Below, one piece after another: positions 1 to 4,515 of a stretch of 5,164 nucleotides of DNA (positions are counted from its first letter, which is position 1; each line of letters begins with the position of its first letter). This DNA comes from Deltaproteobacteria bacterium. Lineage in GTDB: Bacteria; Desulfobacterota; Desulfarculia; Adiutricales; Adiutricaceae. The notes below the pieces were generated by a model. That model searched no databases. It was given only the letters and a program-made list of their open reading frames with translations, and was not told where the DNA came from. The stretch spans positions 1 through 5,164 of the forward strand of contig JAISZP010000101.1 of the NCBI GenBank assembly GCA_031269135.1. The letters are read 5' to 3'. The translations under genes and the position numbers were made by a program.

Positions 1-7
1 CCCAGCG

Positions 8-75
8 GGGTTGTAGAGCCGCCGCCCCAACCGGATTGCGGGGTCGCGGGGCCGTTTTCAGACCGCCCTACACCC
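8..75. repeat. Imperfect long inverted repeat (possible hairpin)
   Basis: The outer arms GGGTTGTAGAGC (8-19) and GCCCTACACCC (65-75) are complementary except for one bulged T and one A-C mismatch. Inside them, CCCC at 25-28 can pair with GGGG at 48-51 or 40-43. No run of T follows on either strand, so this is not a classical terminator. It could be a remnant of a mobile-element end, a dispersed palindromic repeat or a structured RNA end. The sequence alone does not decide. Confidence 0.3.
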
Positions 76-224
76 GGAGATGACCTGAACGCTTTGGTCG
101 TTCTCCGAAAATCTTGACCGGGTCCGGCTCTTCTTCATCAAGCGGCGCCGCTCTGGAAACTCGGTTTTACGGTTCGTGATTGATTGCATGACGGCATCGC
201 AATTGGGACAGTTTTTTCGCTCGT

Positions 225-239
225 CGGCATGTCATGCCG
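225..239. repeat. Small perfect dyad, CGGCATG-T-CATGCCG
   Basis: Two 7-base arms flank a single central T, with possible G-T wobble extension on both sides. The dyad lies 24 bp before the 17-bp repeat array and about 200 bp before the rpmE promoter. It could be a protein-binding dyad or a short hairpin. I do not recognise it as a known operator. Confidence 0.35.
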
Positions 240-262
240 GTCTTTGCTCGCTACGGCTCGCC

Positions 263-347
263 TTTGAGCCGCCAAAACCTATGAACAATCAAAACCTTTG
301 AGCCATCAAAACCTTTGAACCGCCAAAACATATGAACCGCCAAAACC
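263..347. repeat. Five tandem copies of a 17-bp repeat
   Basis: Five head-to-tail units of exactly 17 bp start at 263, 280, 297, 314 and 331. The approximate consensus is TTTGAACCGCCAAAACC. Compared pairs of units match at 14-15 of 17 positions; units 2 and 5 begin TATG instead of TTTG. The period is not a multiple of three and no gene spans the array, so it is non-coding. Seventeen bp is not a whole number of helical turns, so neighbouring units would face different sides of the DNA. The array ends about 94 bp before the -35 box of the rpmE promoter. It may be a minisatellite, a multi-site regulator platform or an iteron-like array; nothing else points to an origin. Confidence 0.85.
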
Positions 348-406
348 TAAACCTCAGGAACTAAGATGCTTTTAGTGGACAAGAAAAAAAATATCGACTT
401 TTTGCA

Positions 407-420
407 TAGATTGAAATCTA
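407..420. promoter_or_regulatory. Candidate operator: TAGATT-GA-AATCTA inverted repeat
   Basis: Two perfect 6-base arms are separated by 2 bp. The centre is about 27 bp before the -35 box and about 62 bp before the predicted start of transcription, a spacing typical of activator sites that contact RNA polymerase from upstream. An A-rich tract lies at 382-391 just before it. The sequence does not match the classical CRP or FNR consensus, so the regulator is unknown. Confidence 0.3.
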
Positions 421-440
421 CGGCACATTTTTTTCAAATG

Positions 441-469
441 TTGACTGGACAGGCTTTTTATGGTTTAAT
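441..469 (+). promoter_or_regulatory. Probable sigma70-type promoter of the rpmE operon
   Basis: The -35 box TTGACT (441-446, five of six consensus bases) is separated by an ideal 17-bp spacer from the -10 box TTTAAT (464-469, five of six). A TG one base before the -10 box (461-462) makes an extended -10. Transcription would start near 476, giving a leader of about 104 nt before the rpmE ATG. It is the strongest promoter-like sequence upstream of the gene block, and since the genes are spaced by 9 nt or overlap, it probably drives all four. Confidence 0.7.
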
Positions 470-475
470 ATCCGA

Positions 476-579
476 TTACTTTCATGAAAGGTGTTTTTCA
501 TCTTTCTGAAGACATCAAGATATAAGGCGTCGACTTACGCGCGCCTACATTTGAACCGCGACATATTTTGGAGATCCCG
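476..579 (+). promoter_or_regulatory. rpmE mRNA leader with competing small hairpins and a 13-codon ORF
   Basis: The leader holds a perfect 12-bp palindrome CTTTCATGAAAG (479-490). The same GAAA-containing segment can instead pair downstream: ATGAAA (484-489) with TTTCAT (496-501), or GAAAG (486-490) with CTTTC (502-506). These pairings exclude one another, which is the kind of arrangement used in attenuation or ribosomal-protein feedback. A 13-codon frame, ATG 484 to TAA 523-525 (MKGVFHLSEDIKI), starts only about 8 nt after the predicted transcript start and lacks a Shine-Dalgarno site. Regulation of L31 through its own leader is known in E. coli; that it happens here is inference. The short arms are weak and A/T-rich. 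Confidence 0.3.
570..573 (+). promoter_or_regulatory. Shine-Dalgarno site of rpmE
   Basis: GGAG ends 6 nt before the ATG at 580. This fixes that ATG as the start, rather than the in-frame TTG at 568, which overlaps the ribosome site itself and would add four residues atypical of L31. Confidence 0.8.
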
Positions 580-807
580 ATGAAAAAAGATATTCACCCA
601 AAGTACAAAGAGGTCACCGCCACCTGCGCCTGCGGCAGCGAATTCACCACAGGGTCCGTCTTAGACAACATCAAGGTTGAAATCTGCTCAGCCTGCCATC
701 CGTTCTTCACCGGAAAACAAAAACTCATCGATACCGCCGGAAGAGTCGAACGCTTCCAGCGCAAATACGCCAACACTCCTCAGCCTACGGCCAAGAAGAA
801 GAAATAA
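580..807 (+). CDS. rpmE: 50S ribosomal protein L31, zinc-binding (C+) type
   Basis: The 75-residue product is a protein of the large ribosomal subunit that takes part in bridging the two subunits. It is a full-length type-A L31: it begins MKKDIHP, has the zinc ligands in the C+ pattern (Cys16, Cys18, Cys36, Cys39), and carries the family signature from 34 to 47 ([14 protein letters not shown]) followed by the conserved DTAGRVERF segment (51-59). The tail after residue 64 is a short flexible extension ending in four lysines. The ATG at 580 is preceded by GGAG at 6 nt. A strong promoter lies about 110 bp upstream, and the DUF1385 gene follows after 9 nt, so this is probably the first gene of the operon. 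With all four cysteines kept, this is the zinc-dependent paralogue rather than the cysteine-less form induced by zinc starvation. It ends with TAA. Confidence 0.97.
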   Translation: MKKDIHPKYKEVTATCACGSEFTTGSVLDNIKVEICSACHPFFTGKQKLIDTAGRVERFQRKYANTPQPTAKKKK

Positions 808-816
808 CGGTCTCCG

Positions 817-2274
817 ATGCCTTTGCCCGCGCCTTACGCTAAAATCAGCCTTTTTGCCGCCGGTCTTTGGTTAGGAGCGGACAGCAAGCCCAAGATTGGA
901 GGTCAAGCGGTTTTAAACGGCGTTATGATGCGCAGCGACGACTGCTGGACAGTGGCGGTAAGAACTCAGGACGGCGCCCTTGCGACCCAGACGACCCCGC
1001 ACCGCTCTTGGACAAAAAAGCGCAAGCTCTTTGGACGACCGATGATCCGAGGAGCTGTCGTGCTTTTGGAATCATTGGTCATTGGTTTTAAAGCTTTAAA
1101 TTTTTCGGCTGAAGTCGCCGCCGCAGATATTGACGCCCAAGAAGCTAAAGCGAAAGAAGCCAAAGCCAAAGAAGCCGCAGCTCCCGCAAAATCCGAAAGC
1201 CTGCAAACCGCCGTCAACGATGTTGAAGGCGTTTGCGCGGCTAAAGAAGGCGCTCGCCAAGACGACAACATCATAGACGAAAAACTCCAAGACGGCAATA
1301 TCATAGACGACAATATCATGGATGAGTCCAGAAGCGTTTCTTCCGGCGACAGCATTTCCGCGCAAGGGTCTTGTCGCGCAGACGACGAAAGCTCTCAAGC
1401 CGCCGAAATCGCTCCCGAGAACTCAAACAGCCGCAGCCCCCAACAAACTCCAGCTGCCCGGCAAGCTGCTTCAATCGCTCCCTCCCTTGCTCGGAAACCT
1501 AAAGAGCTAGATTCAAAGACTATAGAGACGAAAACTATAGACCCTGAAACTTTAGATTCAAAACCTAAACAATCGAAGTCTTTAGGCGCTCTAAGCATGA
1601 TTATATCATTGCTGAGCGGATTATTGCTGGCTGTCGCCCTTTTTGTCGCCCTACCGCATTTTTTGAGCGTTTTATTCGGCAGATACGCCGGATTTAACGA
1701 ATCGAATTTCAGCTTCCACATTTTAGATGGACTTTTAAAGTTCGGCATCTTTTTAGCTTATGTCTGGGCGATCGGTTTGATTCCGGAAATAGGCCGGGTT
1801 TACGCTTATCACGGCGCCGAACACAAGGCCATACATGTCTTGGAAGCCGGACTTGCGCTCACCGCCGACAACGCGCGTCCTTTCCCCACTTGGCATCCTC
1901 GGTGCGGGACGGCTTTCATTTTTTTGGTGTTGGCCTTCAGCATCCTTTTTTTCGCTATTCTCTTTCCGCTGGTTTTTCCTTTCGAAAATCTCAGCGCCGT
2001 TCCAAGAGCTTTGGCCGGAGTCGGCATAAAGACTCTTTTGACGCTTCCCTTGGCGGCATTCGCCTATGAGATCACCAGGCTCGCCGGACGCCCGAAAGCC
2101 AACGTCTTTTGGCGAACCTTGGTCTGGCCCGGCCTAATGCTGCAGAAGCTAACCACCCGTCAACCCGACGACAGCCAATTGGAAGTGGCTTTTTGCTCGC
2201 TTTTAGCCGCTCTGAACAGTCGTCCATCCAATACAGTCCCAACTGACTCGGTTCCCCCATGTCCATCGATCTGA
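817..2274 (+). CDS. DUF1385 (YqhQ-like) membrane protein with a large disordered insert
   Basis: The 485-residue product is a polytopic membrane protein of unknown function; relatives such as Bacillus YqhQ are about 310-330 residues. The N-terminal signature is present ([13 protein letters not shown], 27-39), followed by [18 protein letters not shown] (77-94). Residues 103-254 are a low-complexity linker rich in Ala, Lys, Asp, Glu and Ser with no Phe, Trp or Tyr, where relatives have a short acidic linker. Four likely membrane segments follow: about 258-282, 302-322, 365-388 and 395-418. Between the second and third is the family core [17 protein letters not shown] (327-343) and HPRCGTAF (360-367), with His and Cys residues that could bind metal. 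The conserved ending [19 protein letters not shown] (438-458) is intact, so the gene looks functional despite the insert. The ATG at 817 is 9 nt after rpmE and has only a weak ribosome site; no better start precedes the signature. The 3' end overlaps prfA by 16 nt. The family assignment is firm; the role is unknown. Confidence 0.92.
   Translation: MPLPAPYAKISLFAAGLWLGADSKPKIGGQAVLNGVMMRSDDCWTVAVRTQDGALATQTTPHRSWTKKRKLFGRPMIRGAVVLLESLVIGFKALNFSAEVAAADIDAQEAKAKEAKAKEAAAPAKSESLQTAVNDVEGVCAAKEGARQDDNIIDEKLQDGNIIDDNIMDESRSVSSGDSISAQGSCRADDESSQAAEIAPENSNSRSPQQTPAARQAASIAPSLARKPKELDSKTIETKTIDPETLDSKPKQSKSLGALSMIISLLSGLLLAVALFVALPHFLSVLFGRYAGFNESNFSFHILDGLLKFGIFLAYVWAIGLIPEIGRVYAYHGAEHKAIHVLEAGLALTADNARPFPTWHPRCGTAFIFLVLAFSILFFAILFPLVFPFENLSAVPRALAGVGIKTLLTLPLAAFAYEITRLAGRPKANVFWRTLVWPGLMLQKLTTRQPDDSQLEVAFCSLLAALNSRPSNTVPTDSVPPCPSI
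1144..1173 (+). repeat. Two 15-bp in-frame repeats (Ala-Lys-Ala-Lys-Glu)
   Basis: Two adjacent 15-bp units encode AKAKE twice (residues 110-119) at the start of the DUF1385 protein insert. They are nearly identical in DNA (differences at third codon positions) and in phase with the reading frame. The peptide is highly charged and helix-prone. Confidence 0.7.
1261..1326 (+). repeat. Three in-frame copies of an Asp-Asn-Ile-Ile-Asp type motif
   Basis: DDNIID (residues 149-154), DGNIID (159-164) and DNIMDE (165-170) are encoded by related 18-base segments at 1261-1278, 1291-1308 and 1309-1326. The first two are separated by 12 bases and the last two are adjacent. They lie within the acidic part of the DUF1385 protein insert and look like local duplications. 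Confidence 0.6.
1495..1584 (+). repeat. Six degenerate 15-bp in-frame repeats encoding a pentapeptide array
   Basis: Six successive 15-bp units encode [25 protein letters not shown] and QSKSL (residues 227-256). Compared units match at 10-12 of 15 bases. The array joins the disordered insert of the DUF1385 protein to its first membrane segment. The period keeps the reading frame, and every unit mixes acidic or polar residues with lysine and often ends in Ile or Leu. It appears to have arisen by tandem duplication followed by drift. Confidence 0.75.
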
Positions 2275-3344
2275 CAGAACTTTCCGAACTGCAACAGCGC
2301 TATCAAGCTTTAGAGCTTGACCTTCAAAACCCCGACTTGGCTAAAAACCAAAAGCTGTATTCGGCCTCCGCCCGACGCCTGACCGAACTTGGTCGCCTTT
2401 TGAATCTGAAACAAAAGCTCAAAAAAGTCGATGAACATCTTCAAGACGCCCGAAATTTACAGTTAGACCAAAATCCTGAAATTAGAGAGCTGGCCTCAGA
2501 CGAAATCCAGACTTTGACGTTGGAAAAATCTAATTTGGAGGAAGATTTGAAGGTCTTGTTGCTGCCCCGCGACCCTAACGACGATAAAAACATCATCGTG
2601 GAAATCCGGGCCGGCACCGGCGGAGACGAAGCCTCTCTTTTCGCCGCCGACTTGTTTCGAATGTATCACCGCTTCGCCGAGACCATGCATTGGAAGACGG
2701 AAATTCTAAGCCAAAATCAAACAGACACCGGAGGATTTAGGGAGATAATCTTCAGCATCGAAGGAGATGGCGTCTACAGCCGTCTCAAGCTCGAAAGCGG
2801 AGTCCACCGAGTCCAGAGAGTCCCCACCACCGAGACCCAGGGGCGCATCCACACCTCCACCGTAACGGTCGCCATCTTGCCGGAGGCTGAGGAAGTGGAG
2901 GTGGACATCAAACCTGAAGATGTGAGAGTCGACGTCTACCGCTCTTCAGGCCCAGGCGGACAAAGCGTCAACACCACCGACTCGGCCGTCAGGGTCACCC
3001 ACATCCAAACAGGGCTGGTGGTGACCTGTCAAGATGAAAAATCGCAGCTGAAAAATAAATTAAAAGCCTTGAAAGTCTTAAGGGCCAGGTTGTATGACCG
3101 AATAAACGCCGAAAATCGAAACAAGATAAGCGAAGAGAGACGAGAGCAAGTCGGAACCGGGGACCGCAGCGAACGAATCCGCACCTACAATTTTCCCCAG
3201 GGCCGGATGACCGACCACAGGGTCGGGCTGACGCTCTATCGACTGAACGAAATCCTAAACGGCGACTTGACTGAGGTCATTACGAAGGTCGGGAACTTTT
3301 ATCAGACCAAAGCCCTTTTATCCGCGGATAAATCCAATGGCTGA
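2259..3344 (+). CDS. prfA: Peptide chain release factor 1 (RF1)
   Basis: RF1 reads UAA and UAG in the ribosomal A site and triggers release of the finished peptide. The 361-residue length matches the family (E. coli RF1 has 360). The N-terminal helical domain covers about 1-105. The conserved segment [21 protein letters not shown] lies at 115-135, the RF1-specific stop-codon motif P-T-T (form PxT) at 189-191 within [14 protein letters not shown], and the catalytic GGQ at 233-235. The conserved [20 protein letters not shown] segment is at 299-318. The PxT motif rather than SPF separates it from RF2. The start ATG lies 16 nt inside the end of the DUF1385 gene and has no Shine-Dalgarno site, so translation probably depends on coupling. 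The stop overlaps prmC by 8 nt. The gene ends in TGA, which RF1 does not read. No essential motif is missing. Confidence 0.97.
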   Translation: MSIDLTELSELQQRYQALELDLQNPDLAKNQKLYSASARRLTELGRLLNLKQKLKKVDEHLQDARNLQLDQNPEIRELASDEIQTLTLEKSNLEEDLKVLLLPRDPNDDKNIIVEIRAGTGGDEASLFAADLFRMYHRFAETMHWKTEILSQNQTDTGGFREIIFSIEGDGVYSRLKLESGVHRVQRVPTTETQGRIHTSTVTVAILPEAEEVEVDIKPEDVRVDVYRSSGPGGQSVNTTDSAVRVTHIQTGLVVTCQDEKSQLKNKLKALKVLRARLYDRINAENRNKISEERREQVGTGDRSERIRTYNFPQGRMTDHRVGLTLYRLNEILNGDLTEVITKVGNFYQTKALLSADKSNG

Positions 3345-4215
3345 CAAAACCTGGAACGTCGCGGACATCTTGGCGACCACCGCGGATTTTTTAGCCAAAA
3401 AAAACCCCAGTTCGCCCAGACTTGAAGCTGAGCTGCTTTTGTCCGAAGTGTTGGGACTAAAAAGGGTCCAGCTATACATCAATTTTGAAAGAATCTTGAC
3501 CACAAGCGAAGTCGACGCTTATCGAGAACTCGTGCGCCGCCGCGCCGCCCGCGAGCCGATAGCTTACATTCTGGGGCGCAAGGAATTCTATAAGCTTGAT
3601 TTGACCGTCTCGCCTTCCACGCTGATCCCTCGTCCTGAAACAGAGCATTTAGTGGATGAAGCGATCAGAATTCTAAAAAGGCTCAATCTCGCTCAGGCCA
3701 AAGTGGCCGACATCGGCTGCGGAAGCGGCGCCATCGCTCTGGCGCTGGCCTCCAATTTGCCTCAGATTACGGTGAGCGCGGTGGATATCTCCGCCGAGGC
3801 CTTGGAAGTCGCCGAGCAAAACGCTAAAAAACATAACCTCGCCGAGAGGATCCGATTTTTCGCCGGCGATCTGACCGAACCGCTTGTCGGCGAGCGTTTT
3901 GATGTCATCTGCGCGAATCTTCCCTACATACCTCATGAGGAAATGGCGAATTTAGCGCCCGATGTCGCCCTTTTCGAACCCAAATCCGCCTTGGACGGAG
4001 GCGTCGACGGGCTTGAGCCGATTCAAAAGTTGCTGACCAACGTAACTGATTTTCTTTCGCCGCAAGGGCACTTGCTTTTGGAGATCTGGCCAAGCTCGAT
4101 CGGCAAGCTGCAAGAGCTAGCCGGACGATTCGGCCTTAACCCTCAAGAACCGGTGCTGGATTACTCGAAAAAACCCCGCATCTTTGTGGCGTCGATTGCC
4201 CCTGCTTCAAGCTGA
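3337..4215 (+). CDS. prmC: Release factor glutamine N5-methyltransferase PrmC (HemK)
   Basis: The enzyme transfers a methyl group from S-adenosylmethionine to the side-chain amide of the Gln in the GGQ motif of RF1 and RF2, improving peptide release. At 292 residues it is slightly longer than E. coli PrmC (277). The N-terminal helical substrate-binding domain covers about 1-85 and includes [14 protein letters not shown] (72-85). It is followed by LIPRPETE (96-103), the cofactor motif DIGCGSG (125-131), the acidic residue Asp150 after the second strand (VDIS), and the catalytic NLPY (194-197). The motif is more often NPPY, but Asn and Tyr, which contact the glutamine, are kept. The start ATG overlaps the end of prfA, with a weak GGA eight bases before it, so coupling is likely. 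Eight consecutive A bases at 3397-3404 do not break the frame. The stop codon lies within the first unit of a 16-bp tandem repeat, so the last residues (ASS) derive from that repeat. Confidence 0.95.
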   Translation: MADKTWNVADILATTADFLAKKNPSSPRLEAELLLSEVLGLKRVQLYINFERILTTSEVDAYRELVRRRAAREPIAYILGRKEFYKLDLTVSPSTLIPRPETEHLVDEAIRILKRLNLAQAKVADIGCGSGAIALALASNLPQITVSAVDISAEALEVAEQNAKKHNLAERIRFFAGDLTEPLVGERFDVICANLPYIPHEEMANLAPDVALFEPKSALDGGVDGLEPIQKLLTNVTDFLSPQGHLLLEIWPSSIGKLQELAGRFGLNPQEPVLDYSKKPRIFVASIAPASS

Positions 4216-4259
4216 TATCGGATCAAGCCGATACCGCTTCAAGCTGATATTGCTTCAAG
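4204..4259. repeat. 16-bp tandem repeat spanning the prmC stop codon
   Basis: Units of 16 bp start at 4204, 4220 and 4236, and a half unit starts at 4252. Units 1 and 3 share GCTTCAAGCTGATAT exactly; unit 2 matches at 11 of 15 of these bases; the fourth keeps GCTTCAAG. The prmC TGA (4213-4215) sits inside unit 1. Unit 2 also creates a small hairpin, TATCGG (4216-4221) with CCGATA (4228-4233) around a 6-base loop, but no T run follows it. Confidence 0.8.
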
Positions 4260-4288
4260 GCCTTTAAGTGCAGCCCTTTCGCCGTAAC

Positions 4289-4316
4289 CGTCGAGCGCTC
4301 GACGTTTCTTGCTTTT
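4289..4316 (+). terminator. Candidate Rho-independent terminator after prmC
   Basis: CGTCGA-GCGC-TCGACG (4289-4304) is a perfect 16-base palindrome that folds as a 6-bp GC-rich stem with a 4-base loop. It is followed by TTTCTTGCTTTT (4305-4316), an interrupted T-rich tail. It lies about 75 bases after the prmC stop, where the operon should end. The broken T run and short stem keep confidence moderate. Confidence 0.5.
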
Positions 4317-4337
4317 CGTCTGCGCTTTTTCTTTTTC

Positions 4338-4400
4338 GGTTTTTAGCCTCTGGTTATTGGTCTTTGGTTTTTAGTCTGCGGTTTTTAGCCTGCGGTTTTC
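4338..4400. repeat. 14-bp tandem repeat, about 4.5 copies
   Basis: Units of 14 bp start at 4338, 4352, 4366 and 4380, with a partial unit from 4394. The consensus is GGTTTTTAGCCTGC. Units 3 and 4 differ at one base, units 1 and 4 at two, and unit 2 is the most diverged (10 of 14 against unit 3). The array is non-coding and lies between the candidate terminator and the last gene. Confidence 0.75.
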
Positions 4401-4515
4401 ATATCGGCTTTTTCAGCGATTTAAGCTCGGTTTAGAAGTCAATTTTCCAAGCTTTTTTTTCAATCCCTTATTCCTACTGACCCAACTCATTGTGGGGAAC
4501 TTTTTAGGCTTTCCT

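Larger units (their letters stand above)
1..262. other. Left-edge stretch with no recognisable gene
   Basis: I see no recognisable gene here. In forward frame 1 the window opens inside a reading frame that stops with TGA at 115-117, giving a 38-residue Pro/Gly-rich tail. This could be the end of a gene entering from the left, but it matches no family I know. A second stop-free frame runs from 89 to a TGA at 299-301, but its first plausible starts (GTG 176, ATG 188) are internal and have no ribosome site. On the minus strand a 57-codon open stretch (231 down to 58) contains a Cys-Pro-Asn-Cys knuckle but is also unsupported. The first 80 bases are visibly richer in G and C than the rest of the window. 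The stretch is best treated as intergenic or remnant DNA. Confidence 0.4.
4216..4515. other. 300-bp intergenic stretch with repeats, no gene
   Basis: This gap between prmC and the last gene holds the rest of the 16-bp repeat, a candidate terminator hairpin at 4289-4304, a 14-bp repeat array at 4338-4400 and a T-rich segment with a run of eight T at 4453-4460. I found no RNA gene and no convincing coding frame. A promoter for the last gene should lie here, but I see no clear -35/-10 pair. Confidence 0.6.

Noticed and set aside
58..231. Minus-strand 57-codon open stretch with a Cys-Pro-Asn-Cys knuckle
   Set aside because: No start at its beginning, no ribosome site, no second Cys pair, and no family resemblance; a stretch of this length occurs easily by chance.
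89..301. Plus-strand 70-codon stop-free frame running into the 17-bp repeat
   Set aside because: The only starts are internal (GTG 176, ATG 188), there is no ribosome site, and it ends inside a repeat whose period does not keep frame.
263..347. 17-bp array as a CRISPR
   Set aside because: The units are contiguous, with no unique spacers, and are shorter than CRISPR repeats; no cas gene is nearby.
1144..1584. Idea that the insert marks a frameshift or a fusion of two genes
   Set aside because: One frame runs without a break through the N-terminal signature, the insert and the conserved membrane part; the insert has no recognisable domain of its own.
966..1748. Minus-strand open frames of 100-129 codons opposite the DUF1385 insert
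   Set aside because: They are antisense shadows of a stop-poor, low-complexity coding segment; the sense frame has conserved family blocks on both sides.
3397..3404. Run of eight A in prmC as a programmed frameshift site
   Set aside because: The frame is intact on both sides and no structure or alternative product is evident; the run simply encodes Lys-Lys-Asn.
4216..4233. TATCGG/CCGATA hairpin right after prmC as the operon terminator
   Set aside because: No T run follows, and the pairing arises from the 16-bp repeat; the hairpin at 4289-4304 with a T-rich tail is a better candidate.
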